Of a stretch of DNA of 64,000 nt, positions 51,844 to 60,681 are shown one piece after another (the first letter of the stretch is position 1; every line of letters starts with the position of its first letter). This stretch comes from Chlamydiales bacterium. GTDB lineage: Bacteria; Chlamydiota; Chlamydiia; Chlamydiales; JACKPQ01. The notes under the pieces were generated by a model. It was not told the DNA's origin. It made no database searches and was given only the letters and a program-made list of their open reading frames with translations. The position numbers were made by a program, and so were the translations under genes. The stretch lies in contig JACKPQ010000001.1 in NCBI GenBank assembly GCA_024233435.1, positions 186,001 to 250,000 of the forward strand, read 5' to 3'.

Positions 51844-52500
51844 ATGACTACATATGTTGTTAAAATTCCGGGTTGTGACTCTGACTATTTTACTTGGCCG
51901 TCAGATTACTGCGCCCCTCTGTTCTCACAAAAACCTCTTGAGGGTGCTCAAGAGGTAGAAGTTAAAGAAGGTGTTGCGGGGTCTGATGTTCAAGATGGAA
52001 TTTACCTTATATATAAGGCTTGGAAGAGGACTTATGAGAAGATTTGGACAAAGCTGGGAGGTGAGCCAAGCAAAAACATTTTGACGATACGGCATGAGTT
52101 TAGCAAATGGCTCAAAGATAGCAAGATCGAAGTCATGGACCTTTCTGGTATTAGTTTGTGCGCAATTGACTTGGATTTTTTAAGCTCTGCTCAAATGCTA
52201 AACACACTTATCTTATGTAAGTGCCATCTTCAAAAAAGGCATGCTATCCAGCTAGAGAAGATTTTCGAAAATAGATCCCTTAAAAAACTAGATCTAAGTC
52301 TTAATCGTTCTCTTAAGCAACTCCCTAAGTTAACGAATGTGGAAGAGTATATTGCTAAAGATTCTGCTTTCTCAGTATGTCCCAAGGGCATAAGGGTTGT
52401 GCTGAATGATTTTTCGGACTCATATGGAGAATCAGAGCCTTGTTATGTAGAGCCCGATTCCGAATCAGACGATAAGTCGCATTCAAACGCCTCTTCATAA
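51844..52500 (+). CDS. Leucine-rich-repeat-like hypothetical protein
   Basis: 218 residues without a signal peptide. Residues 95-165 show short leucine-rich units (IEVMDLSGISLCAIDLDFL, MLNTLILCKCHLQ, SLKKLDLSLNRSLKQLPKL). The C-terminal 25 residues are Ser/Asp/Glu-rich. LRR proteins of amoeba symbionts are often effectors, and the two kinase-like genes next door support that reading, but no secretion signal can be seen. Its last 58 bases overlap the 3' end of the kinase gene on the other strand, where both genes encode acidic serine-rich tails. Confidence 0.5.
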   Translation: MTTYVVKIPGCDSDYFTWPSDYCAPLFSQKPLEGAQEVEVKEGVAGSDVQDGIYLIYKAWKRTYEKIWTKLGGEPSKNILTIRHEFSKWLKDSKIEVMDLSGISLCAIDLDFLSSAQMLNTLILCKCHLQKRHAIQLEKIFENRSLKKLDLSLNRSLKQLPKLTNVEEYIAKDSAFSVCPKGIRVVLNDFSDSYGESEPCYVEPDSESDDKSHSNASS

Positions 52501-53588
52501 CTACCACTTGGAACTTTGACTGTTGTGCTTTCTATTTTGCGATCTAGTCGTTCTGGAGGGGTGATTTCAGAAAGTTGGTTGTAAACCTCTACTGCAGAGG
52601 GGCGCTTTTCTTTTTCTGTTTGTTTACAGAGAAGAACAACCTCGACTAGCTTTTGATAGCAGTTAATCAAACCTTCGGCTGCAGAATTATCGGTTAGTGA
52701 TTGAACGTTAGCTTTTAATGATTCTTCGTTCTCGATACGGGCTAGAGCAAGTCCGAATTTCTTATTAAGCTCAATATGGATTTGATTTTCGATATTTTGC
52801 TGCAGTGACTTTCCAAAAGCCCAAATATCTGAGGTTTTTTCGAATGGGACACGTTTCCGCTTCCCATCGTCGTTGAAAAATTCTGGCGGGAGAAGATCGG
52901 TTTTTAACTTGATGTTTTCGTTGCTATCTGTGCCAGACTGACCAAAATCACAAATAGCGGCGTGATCTTTAACCAGGAAGTTGCCTGGGTGTAAATCTCT
53001 ATGCAAAATGCCATTGTTATGCAGTGTGATAAGTCCTTGCGCAATGTCTGCATACCAGATGGTAAACATTTTAAGGGCATTTTTTGTCTTTACGTTTGAA
53101 AAGTCTGCTTGAAATTCGGGAAGCTGTAATCCAATAGTTTGCGCATTTGAATCGGCAACACGTTTAATAGGAAGGACTAAATGCTTTTTATCCTCTATTG
53201 AAATGTTTGCTAAAAGCTGTGCAATATCCCATTCTCTTCCTAGGCTTTTAGGATCACCTTTTTTTTCGACAAATCGAGTTGACTGGCCATCGCAAAAATC
53301 AAATCTGAGTTTTCTCTTTGCTCTAGAAAAATGTCCTGTTCCTGCTCTTTCGAGCGTGATACTAACCCCTTGCTGTTCAGGTGTAGTTTTAGCATGGATG
53401 CTTTTAATAGGCTCGCGCACTTTTGGTCGCTTAGATGTGATTATGGCAAGAGCAATATTGCTAACTGCTTCATTACTGCTTGGAGATGTTGGGTCAAGTT
53501 CGGGGTGATTTTCTAGTAGGGTAGACGTCAGCCTTGAAGTTAGTGTGCCTGGAGAGAGTGGATCTATTGGAAGATTGTTATTTGTCAT
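52443..53588 (-). CDS. Ser/Thr protein kinase-like protein
   Basis: 381 residues. Kinase landmarks: glycine loop GTGHFSRA (83-90), a candidate ATP-Lys at 109-110 in RFVEKKGD, catalytic loop HRDLHPGNF (D198, N203) and ICDFGQSG (metal D214), then SDIWAFGKSL. The first 80 residues are a Ser/Thr/Pro-rich, probably disordered tail, and the C-terminus is acidic and Ser-rich. No ribosome-binding site and AT-rich leader, unlike the core genes. A paralogue follows upstream. Likely phosphorylates host or bacterial proteins; a secreted effector role is inferred. Confidence 0.75.
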   Translation of the reverse strand: MTNNNLPIDPLSPGTLTSRLTSTLLENHPELDPTSPSSNEAVSNIALAIITSKRPKVREPIKSIHAKTTPEQQGVSITLERAGTGHFSRAKRKLRFDFCDGQSTRFVEKKGDPKSLGREWDIAQLLANISIEDKKHLVLPIKRVADSNAQTIGLQLPEFQADFSNVKTKNALKMFTIWYADIAQGLITLHNNGILHRDLHPGNFLVKDHAAICDFGQSGTDSNENIKLKTDLLPPEFFNDDGKRKRVPFEKTSDIWAFGKSLQQNIENQIHIELNKKFGLALARIENEESLKANVQSLTDNSAAEGLINCYQKLVEVVLLCKQTEKEKRPSAVEVYNQLSEITPPERLDRKIESTTVKVPSGSYEEAFECDLSSDSESGST

Positions 53589-53646
53589 GTATCTATTTTG
53601 ATTTAATCTTAAATTAATGTCAATATTATATAATAAATTATATAGT

Positions 53647-54828
53647 TTAATATGCGTATCTGTTAGGGACTACAGATGACTGGCTATAGGCCCTTTCGAG
53701 GCGTGTTTCGGTCAGAGCTAGCCTGCTTATTTTTTGTGCGGATTTTTGGCTTGGGTCTATGTTTTCGGATGGCGCATTAAAGCTATAGGAAAGAGCCTCA
53801 AGCTCAGATATGGCTTCTTGAATGCTAGATCTGGTTTGAGCAAAGAGGAGCGAGCAATTGATCGCAATCGTTGCGTAATCGTTATATGCGCTGGCAAGAT
53901 TTTGGTTGCAGTTTGCAGCCAGAAGTTTTTCGACATTTTCATTTACTGTATTTGGGCTTTGAACTGGTGTTAGATCGAGGTTAAATAGCTTATTGTAGTG
54001 GAGGTTTATTTTTTCATTGAGGGTTTCAAGCATGGCTTTTCCAAAGGCAAAGATATCAGCGCTTGGGTGAAACGGTGCGTCAATGATTTTTCCTCGCTTT
54101 TTGAACTCTTGCGGAAGTAATCGGATTTGGCCTCGTATTTTTTCTTTAGGGTCGTTAGAGGAACATCCAAAATCACCTAAAGCTGCGCTTAAATCTGCTG
54201 TTTCAGAAAAGATGTTTCCTGGATGAATGTCTCTGTGTGTATAGCCGCAGTCGTGTAGATTTTTCAATCCCTTAGCTGCAAATGTGTACTGTCTTGTAAA
54301 GAATTCAAGAGGGTTATCTACGTGATCGATTCTGTCTAAGCTGGGTCCGTATTTTTTAACGTGCAATCCACAAATTTCTTTTGTTGTAGGGTCATAGTCG
54401 GCTTTGAAGGGGAGGGCTAGGTTGCTTTTCTTGTCTTCGGGGATGGCTGATGAAACGGCCCACTCTCGCTCTAAACTTCTAACTTGATCAGCTCTGCTGA
54501 TAGAGTGTTGGCTTTGGTCGCTAATTGGTTTTATACACTTGTAAACGCTAGATGCTGAATATTCGCCTGTTCCATGTCTATATCGATCGATATTGATGGC
54601 CTCAGAAAATGCGCCATTACCTAATGTTTCCCGTTCAATATAAATAGTTTCCATGCTTGGGCTTTTTCTTAGTCGAAAGCTGGAGGGGTCTTTATCGGAA
54701 GAATGCTTAAGGATTTGCTTTGCAAGAGCTTCTGCTCTTTTCGCGCAGTCCTCAATGCCATTAAAAACATTTTCGCAAGAGACTGATAATGAATTAGTTG
54801 TATTAATTACTTTATTTATTAATGTCAT
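53647..54828 (-). CDS. Ser/Thr protein kinase-like protein, paralogue
   Basis: 393 residues from the ATG at 54828 (a TTG at 54855 is the alternative). Landmarks with the ATG as 1: glycine loop LGNGAFSEA (69-77), ATP-Lys K97 in SVYKCIKP, catalytic loop HRDIHPGNI (D200, N205) and GDFGCSS (D219), then ADIFAFGKAML. It shares HRDxHPGN and the FGK motif with its downstream neighbour, so the pair arose by duplication. The leader is very AT-rich (54829-54913) with no ribosome-binding site. The C-terminus is Ser/Arg-rich. Confidence 0.75.
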   Translation of the reverse strand: MTLINKVINTTNSLSVSCENVFNGIEDCAKRAEALAKQILKHSSDKDPSSFRLRKSPSMETIYIERETLGNGAFSEAINIDRYRHGTGEYSASSVYKCIKPISDQSQHSISRADQVRSLEREWAVSSAIPEDKKSNLALPFKADYDPTTKEICGLHVKKYGPSLDRIDHVDNPLEFFTRQYTFAAKGLKNLHDCGYTHRDIHPGNIFSETADLSAALGDFGCSSNDPKEKIRGQIRLLPQEFKKRGKIIDAPFHPSADIFAFGKAMLETLNEKINLHYNKLFNLDLTPVQSPNTVNENVEKLLAANCNQNLASAYNDYATIAINCSLLFAQTRSSIQEAISELEALSYSFNAPSENIDPSQKSAQKISRLALTETRLERAYSQSSVVPNRYAY

Positions 54829-54913
54829 AGATATAATTGTATTTATTATATACAATTATAACATATATTTTAACAAATGTAAAGTATTTTATAAAATACT
54901 AATTATTAACTTT

Positions 54914-55192
54914 TTATTTCTTTTTTCTAAAGAAATAAAGCCCTGCAGCTCCAGCAATAGTAAAAATAACGCCACCAACATAGCAAAGAGCTACAGTTGA
55001 TTTGTACTTATCTACTTCACTGTGAAGCACATCGGATACAAAGCCTTTTGCTGGATTTTTTGGAACATAGCTTGTGGCTGTATCGATATCACGGCGAGCT
55101 GAGTTCATACGGTGCGATCCATAAAACCCGCAGCTTAGTAGGGCAATCCCTACAAGTAAAACTACCAGACTACCAATTTGTTTAGCTTTCAT
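54914..55192 (-). CDS. Small membrane protein, two helices
   Basis: 92 residues with helices at 8-25 (SLVVLLVGIALLSCGFYG) and 68-86 (ALCYVGGVIFTIAGAAGLYF) and a basic tail RKKK. The helices flank a periplasmic loop of about 40 residues. The ATG at 55192 has AGGAGG upstream. It resembles DUF3185-type membrane proteins, with no known function. Confidence 0.65.
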   Translation of the reverse strand: MKAKQIGSLVVLLVGIALLSCGFYGSHRMNSARRDIDTATSYVPKNPAKGFVSDVLHSEVDKYKSTVALCYVGGVIFTIAGAAGLYFFRKKK

Positions 55193-55244
55193 AATAAAAC
55201 CCTCCTATTTTTCTTATATCGAATAAGAGGTTTTTATGCTCAAT

Positions 55245-55336
55245 TTATACCAATTCTGGGAAATAAATTTATACCGAACGGACCTTAAAAATTCGATTTT
55301 TGAGGTCCGTTCGGTATATTTCTCAGATTGGTATAA
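55245..55336. repeat. Nested palindromes: family 1 inside family 3
   Basis: The inner part (55272-55316, 45 bp) runs from TACCGAACGGACCTTAAAAA to TTTTTGAGGTCCGTTCGGTA, a near-perfect hairpin of family 1, with TA on each side. The outer arms TTATACCAATTCTGGGAAAT and ATTTCTCAGATTGGTATAA form a second palindrome whose ends also start TACC and end GGTA. The arrangement reads as one element inserted into another. It lies between nrdB and the small membrane protein and would serve as a terminator for nrdAB. Confidence 0.75.
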
Positions 55337-55349
55337 CCCTGTGGAAGGC

Positions 55350-56426
55350 TCAGCTCCAGTCAAGAGATGCTGACGATTGATACTCGTTAACCCTGGTCTC
55401 GAAGAAGTTCTTCTCTTTACCAAGGTCAATGGTTTCGCTCATCCAAGGGAATGGGTTCTTTGCGTCTGGGTAGAGGGCATCCAGACCGATGCGCTCGCAG
55501 CGACGGTTGGCAATGTATTGCACATAGTCACGGAACATCGGAGCGGTAAGACCTAAGATGCCGCGAGGTAAGCACTCTTCAGCGTAGGCGATTTCTAGCT
55601 CGACGGCCTCTTTGATCAAATCGATGATTTGGCTTTGGAAGGTATTTGTCCAAGCTTCTGGGTTTTCTTCTTTAATGCCGTTGATAAGATCGATACCAAA
55701 GTTAAGGTGAATGGTCTCATCGCGCAAGATGTATTGGAACTGCTCGCCAATGCCTGTCATCTTATTTTGACGGTGGAAGGAAAGAATCATGGCAAAGCCA
55801 CTATAGAAGAAAATTCCTTCCATGATGACGTAGTAACCAATAAGGTTCTTTAAGAAGATCTGTTTGCCTTCTAAAGTGTCTGTTGAAAAGTGAGGGTCGA
55901 GAATTTCGCGGGTGATTTTCATTTCAAAGGCATCTTTTTTATGAATGGCATCAATCTCGTTGTACATATTGAAGACTTCGCCAGCATCAAGCGTTAGCGA
56001 TTCGACAATGTAGTGGAAGGTGTGCGTATGGATGGCTTCTTCAAAGGCTTGGCGTAGCAAATACTGGCGCGCTTCTGGATTTGTAATGTGCTTGAATATG
56101 GCCAAGACAATGTTGTTGCCAACTAGGCTTTCTGCCGTGCTGAAAAAACCCAAATTGCGCATGATCACGCGACGCTCATCTTCTGAAAGGGCGTTTGACT
56201 TCCACAGCTCAATATCGCGCGCCATTGGCACTTCTGATGGCATCCAGTGGTTTGCGCACCCATTGAGGTAATGCTCCCAGGCCCATGCATATTTTAGCGG
56301 CATTAGCTGGTTAACATCGACTTGTGTACAGTTAATCAGTCTCTTGTCTTTTGCCCTGACTCGCTTAGCGGCGCTGAGCTCTGCATCTTCAAAACCTAAA
56401 ACTTGTTCTTCATGTGTTGTTGTCAT
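55350..56426 (-). CDS. nrdB: Ribonucleotide reductase small subunit, class Ic
   Basis: 358 residues. Metal ligands line up with the known Chlamydia trachomatis set plus ten: E99, E130, H133, E203, E237, H240. F137 stands where the radical Tyr (Y122 in E. coli) sits, in EEAIHTHTF. This is the signature of class Ic enzymes, which use a Mn(IV)/Fe(III) cofactor in place of a tyrosyl radical. With NrdA it makes dNDPs from NDPs. It starts 14 bases after the nrdA stop, in the same operon. The C-terminus ENR/NEYQSSASLDW is the peptide that docks on NrdA. Confidence 0.95.
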   Translation of the reverse strand: MTTTHEEQVLGFEDAELSAAKRVRAKDKRLINCTQVDVNQLMPLKYAWAWEHYLNGCANHWMPSEVPMARDIELWKSNALSEDERRVIMRNLGFFSTAESLVGNNIVLAIFKHITNPEARQYLLRQAFEEAIHTHTFHYIVESLTLDAGEVFNMYNEIDAIHKKDAFEMKITREILDPHFSTDTLEGKQIFLKNLIGYYVIMEGIFFYSGFAMILSFHRQNKMTGIGEQFQYILRDETIHLNFGIDLINGIKEENPEAWTNTFQSQIIDLIKEAVELEIAYAEECLPRGILGLTAPMFRDYVQYIANRRCERIGLDALYPDAKNPFPWMSETIDLGKEKNFFETRVNEYQSSASLDWS

Positions 56427-56440
56427 AATATTACCTTGTT

Positions 56441-59400
56441 TTATTGGCAGCTTTCGCAGCCTTCTTCTAAGTTACAAACAGGCGCAGATGGTTTTGCGTC
56501 ACGGTTGACTGTGATCTGTGCCGATGCCGAAGCGTTTTTCATCCACCGAGGCTGCAGGCCGCGTTTGTTTACATCCATTGTCGATTTCTCAACTTGGGTT
56601 GCTCCCATTGAACGCAAGTAGTAAGTGGTTTTAAGGCCTTTTTTCCAAGCGAGAGTGTACATTGCATGGAGCTTTTTACCACTTGTCTCTGCCATGTACA
56701 GGTTCAGTGACTGGCCCATGTCGATCCATTTTTGGCGGCGGCTGGCACACTCGATGACCCATTCGTGGTCAATTTCAAAAGCTGTTGGAAAACGACGCTT
56801 GATTTCATCAGGAATGCGCTCAATCTCTTGTATCGACCCATCAAAATATTTAAGGTCATCGATCATCTGTTCGTCCCAAAGTTTGAGCTTTTTCAAAGCA
56901 TCGACTAGGTAGCGATTGCAAATAGTAAACTCGCCAGATAGGTTCGATTTTACGTAGAGGTGTTTATAGTCAGGCTCGTTGCTAAACGAGACGCCAATGA
57001 TGTTTGCAATCGTTGCTGTTGGTGCAATTGCCATGGTGTTGCTGTTGCGCATGCCATGAGCTTTGACTGCTTCGCGCACAGGTGTCCAGTCAAGTTTTGC
57101 CGAGCGGTCCATTTCTAGAGCAACTCCGCGCTCGTTTTCAAGGAGCTGGATTGTATCGATTGGCAAGAGGCCGCGGTCCCACTTTGAGCCTTGATAACTG
57201 GCGTATGGGCCACGCTCTTGAGCTAGTTTTGATGAGCCGAGAATTGCGTGGTAAGAGATAAACTCTTGGCTATAATCGGCAAACGCGACGGCTTCATGCG
57301 AAGCGTAGGAGATCTCTTGAATATGCAGCGCATCTTGGAAGCCCATAATGCCAAGGCCAACAGGGCGATGGCGCAGGTTTGAATTGCGCGCTTCTTTAAT
57401 GGGGTAGAAGTTGATATCGATCACGTTATCTAGCATGCGAATTGCTGTTTGAACAGAGCGTGCTAGGCGTTTTTCATCAAGCCCATCTTTTGTTGTGTGT
57501 TTGACCAAGTTGATTGAGGCTAGGTTGCACACGGCCGTTTCTTGCTTAGAAGTGTTGAGCAAAATCTCTGTGCAAAGATTCGAGCTGTGCACAACGCCAG
57601 CGTGATCTTGTGGCGAGCGGATGTTTGATGGGTCTTTGAAAGTAATCCAAGGATGGCCTGTTTCAAAGAGCATGCTCAGCATCTTGCGCCATAGGTCCAT
57701 GGCTTTAACGGTTTTAAACAGCTTGAGCTTTCCTTCTTTTGCCATTTGCTCGTATTCTACATAACGATTTTCAAAAGCTTGTCCATAGAGGTCGTGTAGA
57801 TCAGGGACATTGCTTGGGCTGAAAAGGGTCCAATCTTGATTCGCTTCAACGCGTTTCATGAATAGGTCAGGTATCCAGTTGGCTGTGTTCATGTCATGGG
57901 TGCGGCGGCGCTCATCACCTGTATTTTTGCGCAGCTCCAAAAAGTCTTCGATATCGAGATGCCACGTTTCAAGGTAAGCAACGGCGACCCCTTTGCGCTT
58001 TCCGCCTTGGTTGACAGCAACAGCGGTGTCGTTTGCTACTTTTAAGAATGGAATCACGCCTTGGCTTTGACCGTTGGTTCCTTTAATATGTGCGCCCATA
58101 GCGCGAACATTTGTCCAATCGTTCCCGATACCCCCTGCCCACTTAGATAATTGCGCGTTGTCCCCCACAACCTTGAAAATATTTTCCAAATCATCACCGA
58201 TTGTTGATAAAAAGCATGAGCTAAGTTGCGAGTGATTTGTTCCCGAATTAAATAGCGTTGGTGTGCTTGATACGACATAAAATTGTGAAAGTGTGTCGTA
58301 AAACTCGATTGCAACTTCCTCTTTGTTCTCTTCGAGAACGCAAAGACCCATTGCAACGCGCATCCAAAAAATCTGCGGTGTCTCGAGGCGTTTTTGCTCG
58401 TGGTGAATAAAGTAGCGATCGTAGAGTGTTTGCAGCCCTTGGAAAAGAAAGCTATCATCGCGCTCGGGCTTGATGGCGCTTGCAATTTTATCGAGATCAA
58501 ATTCATTCAACGCAGGGGAGATATGCTCTGTTTCAATGGCGTATTTAACGTAACTTTTTACGTAGTCGCGATAGACATCATCAAGGTTTGGATCGTCTGC
58601 ACAAACACCTAGCACTTCGCGATAGATCTTATCGAGTAGAAGGCGAGCGGCAACTGTTGCGTAGGCAGGCTCTTTTTCAACTTGAGAGCGTGCTGCCATA
58701 ATTAGGGCAGTGTCGACTTCATGTTCTTTGATGCCTTCATAAAAGTTCATGGTGGCTAGGTCATAAAGCTCATCACTTGAAACTTCTTTAATTTTGCGGC
58801 AAGCAAATTCAATCTTACAGCGGATGTCACTTTCAGCTAGCTCAACTTGCTTACCATCTTCTACTGTAACGTGGAAGATCCGGCCAGATTTTTTCTTTCT
58901 TTTAGGTTCCTCTTTTGCGATAGGCTCTGGTGCTTTTTCTATCGAGACGCGCGCTAAGATGTAGCCTTTGGCAACATTAAAGTAACCCTCTCGCATTAAA
59001 GCTTCTTCGATCATATCTTGAATTTGATAAACGTGAAGTTGTCCAGTTTTTTTGTAAAAGGCAACGGCTGTATTGACAATTTTTTGAGTGATGAAGTTGA
59101 CTGCATCAATGATCAATTGAGGTGATGCACCTTCAACAGCATGTGTTTTGCGAAAGGCTTTTTCAAGGGTTTGCGAGATTTTCATCGGATTAAAGCGAAC
59201 TGTGGCGCCATCAGAGCGCATGATTTTCATATTGCGAGGGGAATCTTCGCGCACGGCTTTGTGCTGATCGCGGTAAATAATGTAGTCGCGAGCGACGTCG
59301 TGATGGCCATTTTTCATGAGCGTGACTTCAACTAAATCTTGAATGCCTTCAACATTTAAGCAGACGCCTTTGCTTGAAAGCTGGCAAGCTTGGCTTGCGA

Positions 59401-59659
59401 CTTGATCGGTAATAGAAGCGACAGCTTCCATGACATCTTCAGGTAGCAAGGCTGGTTTTGGAGTTTTCTTAGTATCGCGAAAAGCCGATTCAATCGCGCG
59501 AAAAATGCGCTCGCGTTTGAATGGGACAATGCTTCCATTGCGCTTAACGACAGTGAACTGATTGCCCATAGATCCGCTTGCATCTTTGACGCCACTTTCT
59601 TTAAGCATTGCCATGAGCTCTTGTGTTGAATCACTAGATGTTGAAAACCCTTCAGCCAT
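56441..59659 (-). CDS. nrdA: Ribonucleotide reductase large subunit with three ATP-cones
   Basis: 1072 residues, longer than the usual 760 because of extra N-terminal allosteric domains. ATP-cone starts are seen near residue 35 (VVKRNGSIVPFKRERI), 145 (MRSDGATVRFNPMKI) and 260 (TVEDGKQVELAESDIR). The catalytic barrel holds active-site Cys and loop motifs: SSCFLSTIGD, KWAGGIGNDWTNVRA, SSNLCTEILLNTSKQETAVCNLASINL, split over its length. The C-terminus NLEEGCESC is the redox-shuttle Cys pair. It provides dNTPs for replication. Two NrdR-box-like palindromes lie upstream at 59726-59773. Confidence 0.95.
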   Translation of the reverse strand: MAEGFSTSSDSTQELMAMLKESGVKDASGSMGNQFTVVKRNGSIVPFKRERIFRAIESAFRDTKKTPKPALLPEDVMEAVASITDQVASQACQLSSKGVCLNVEGIQDLVEVTLMKNGHHDVARDYIIYRDQHKAVREDSPRNMKIMRSDGATVRFNPMKISQTLEKAFRKTHAVEGASPQLIIDAVNFITQKIVNTAVAFYKKTGQLHVYQIQDMIEEALMREGYFNVAKGYILARVSIEKAPEPIAKEEPKRKKKSGRIFHVTVEDGKQVELAESDIRCKIEFACRKIKEVSSDELYDLATMNFYEGIKEHEVDTALIMAARSQVEKEPAYATVAARLLLDKIYREVLGVCADDPNLDDVYRDYVKSYVKYAIETEHISPALNEFDLDKIASAIKPERDDSFLFQGLQTLYDRYFIHHEQKRLETPQIFWMRVAMGLCVLEENKEEVAIEFYDTLSQFYVVSSTPTLFNSGTNHSQLSSCFLSTIGDDLENIFKVVGDNAQLSKWAGGIGNDWTNVRAMGAHIKGTNGQSQGVIPFLKVANDTAVAVNQGGKRKGVAVAYLETWHLDIEDFLELRKNTGDERRRTHDMNTANWIPDLFMKRVEANQDWTLFSPSNVPDLHDLYGQAFENRYVEYEQMAKEGKLKLFKTVKAMDLWRKMLSMLFETGHPWITFKDPSNIRSPQDHAGVVHSSNLCTEILLNTSKQETAVCNLASINLVKHTTKDGLDEKRLARSVQTAIRMLDNVIDINFYPIKEARNSNLRHRPVGLGIMGFQDALHIQEISYASHEAVAFADYSQEFISYHAILGSSKLAQERGPYASYQGSKWDRGLLPIDTIQLLENERGVALEMDRSAKLDWTPVREAVKAHGMRNSNTMAIAPTATIANIIGVSFSNEPDYKHLYVKSNLSGEFTICNRYLVDALKKLKLWDEQMIDDLKYFDGSIQEIERIPDEIKRRFPTAFEIDHEWVIECASRRQKWIDMGQSLNLYMAETSGKKLHAMYTLAWKKGLKTTYYLRSMGATQVEKSTMDVNKRGLQPRWMKNASASAQITVNRDAKPSAPVCNLEEGCESCQ

Positions 59660-59725
59660 ATTAAAAATCCCTTATTTTATACCTTAAATCACCGCCTATC
59701 AAGACGTTGATGACTTTTGTAGCGC

Positions 59726-59773
59726 CTACTACATGTAGTAAGCATAACCTTATACCACCACTATATATTGTAG
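59726..59773. promoter_or_regulatory. Pair of NrdR-box-like palindromes
   Basis: CTACTACATGTAGTAA (59726-59741) and CCACTATATATTGTAG (59758-59773). The second matches the NrdR-box consensus ACACWATATATWGTGT at 13 of 16 positions, the first at 10. Their centres are 32 bases apart, about three helical turns, which is the spacing NrdR sites usually keep. They lie 67-114 bases before nrdA, where the ATP/dATP-sensing repressor NrdR would act. Confidence 0.75.
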
Positions 59774-59898
59774 TTCCTACACGTTTGTCTACAAAAAAAA
59801 GAAAAAAAATTCGCCCGTTTTCAAGGCTCAGAAAACAAGGTGTTTAGGGCTGTCGTTTTTTTTGGATATGCGCTATTTTTCAGGAAAAGGGGGATGTT

Positions 59899-60681
59899 AT
59901 GTTAGAGGGTGCTTTAGTCTTGTGGTTTTCGTTAACGCTTTTGTCTTTAATCTTTGTAGTTTACGATCAATTCACGAATACGCCATCGATGCGAGTCATG
60001 ACACTTGCGTGGGCGTTGATCATTTTATACACTGGCCCAATTGGGCTGTTTTTTTATTTTCTCTCTTGTCGCCAACCCATGCCTGGCACACACGATGCAT
60101 TCATTAGCTCGCATTGGAAGCAAGCACTAGGATCAGAGATTCACTGTGTTGCAGGAGATGCTACAGCGATCATCATCATGGCTGCAATCCTCTCGAAATA
60201 CGATCTACCCAATGGCATTGAATCCATCATCGAATATGCGGCTGCCTACTTATTCGGATTGCTTATTTTTCAGGCGTTATTCATGCGATCGATGTTTAGT
60301 AGTTATAAGGAAGCCGTTATGCGAACTATTTTTGCAGAAACAATCTCTATGAATGCAGTCATGGCGGGAATGCTGCCTACAATTCTTATTTGCAAGCATA
60401 TTTTCCCAGAAGGAGGCAACCCATCAACGCTATTATTTTGGGGGATCATGAGCTTAGCGACCTTGATGGGCTCACTTTTTGCTTATCCTGTTAACTCTTG
60501 GCTCGTGCGGATTGGGATTAAACATGGAATGATGAGCATCCCACAAGAAGGCGAGCATATGCATCACCACGAGCCTGCAAAGTTGCCTTTGCACCAGCAA
60601 ATCAAATGGACAGTGTTAAGTTTCATCGGATTGTTTGGGATTGGATGGCTAGCAAGCCTTATCATTCCGCTCAGGTTTTAA
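59899..60681 (+). CDS. DUF4396 membrane protein
   Basis: 260 residues with about six membrane helices. The first half (LSLIFVVYDQFTN, WALIILYTGPIGLFFYFLS) and the second (MGSLFAYPVNSWLVRIGIKHGM, then a His-rich EHMHHHEP) match DUF4396, a family named only by sequence. Relatives are sometimes linked to copper or metal-related loci; here the His cluster could bind metal. The ATG has GGGG upstream. It is divergent from nrdA and its stop overlaps the convergent adhesin gene by four bases. Confidence 0.75.
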   Translation: MLEGALVLWFSLTLLSLIFVVYDQFTNTPSMRVMTLAWALIILYTGPIGLFFYFLSCRQPMPGTHDAFISSHWKQALGSEIHCVAGDATAIIIMAAILSKYDLPNGIESIIEYAAAYLFGLLIFQALFMRSMFSSYKEAVMRTIFAETISMNAVMAGMLPTILICKHIFPEGGNPSTLLFWGIMSLATLMGSLFAYPVNSWLVRIGIKHGMMSIPQEGEHMHHHEPAKLPLHQQIKWTVLSFIGLFGIGWLASLIIPLRF

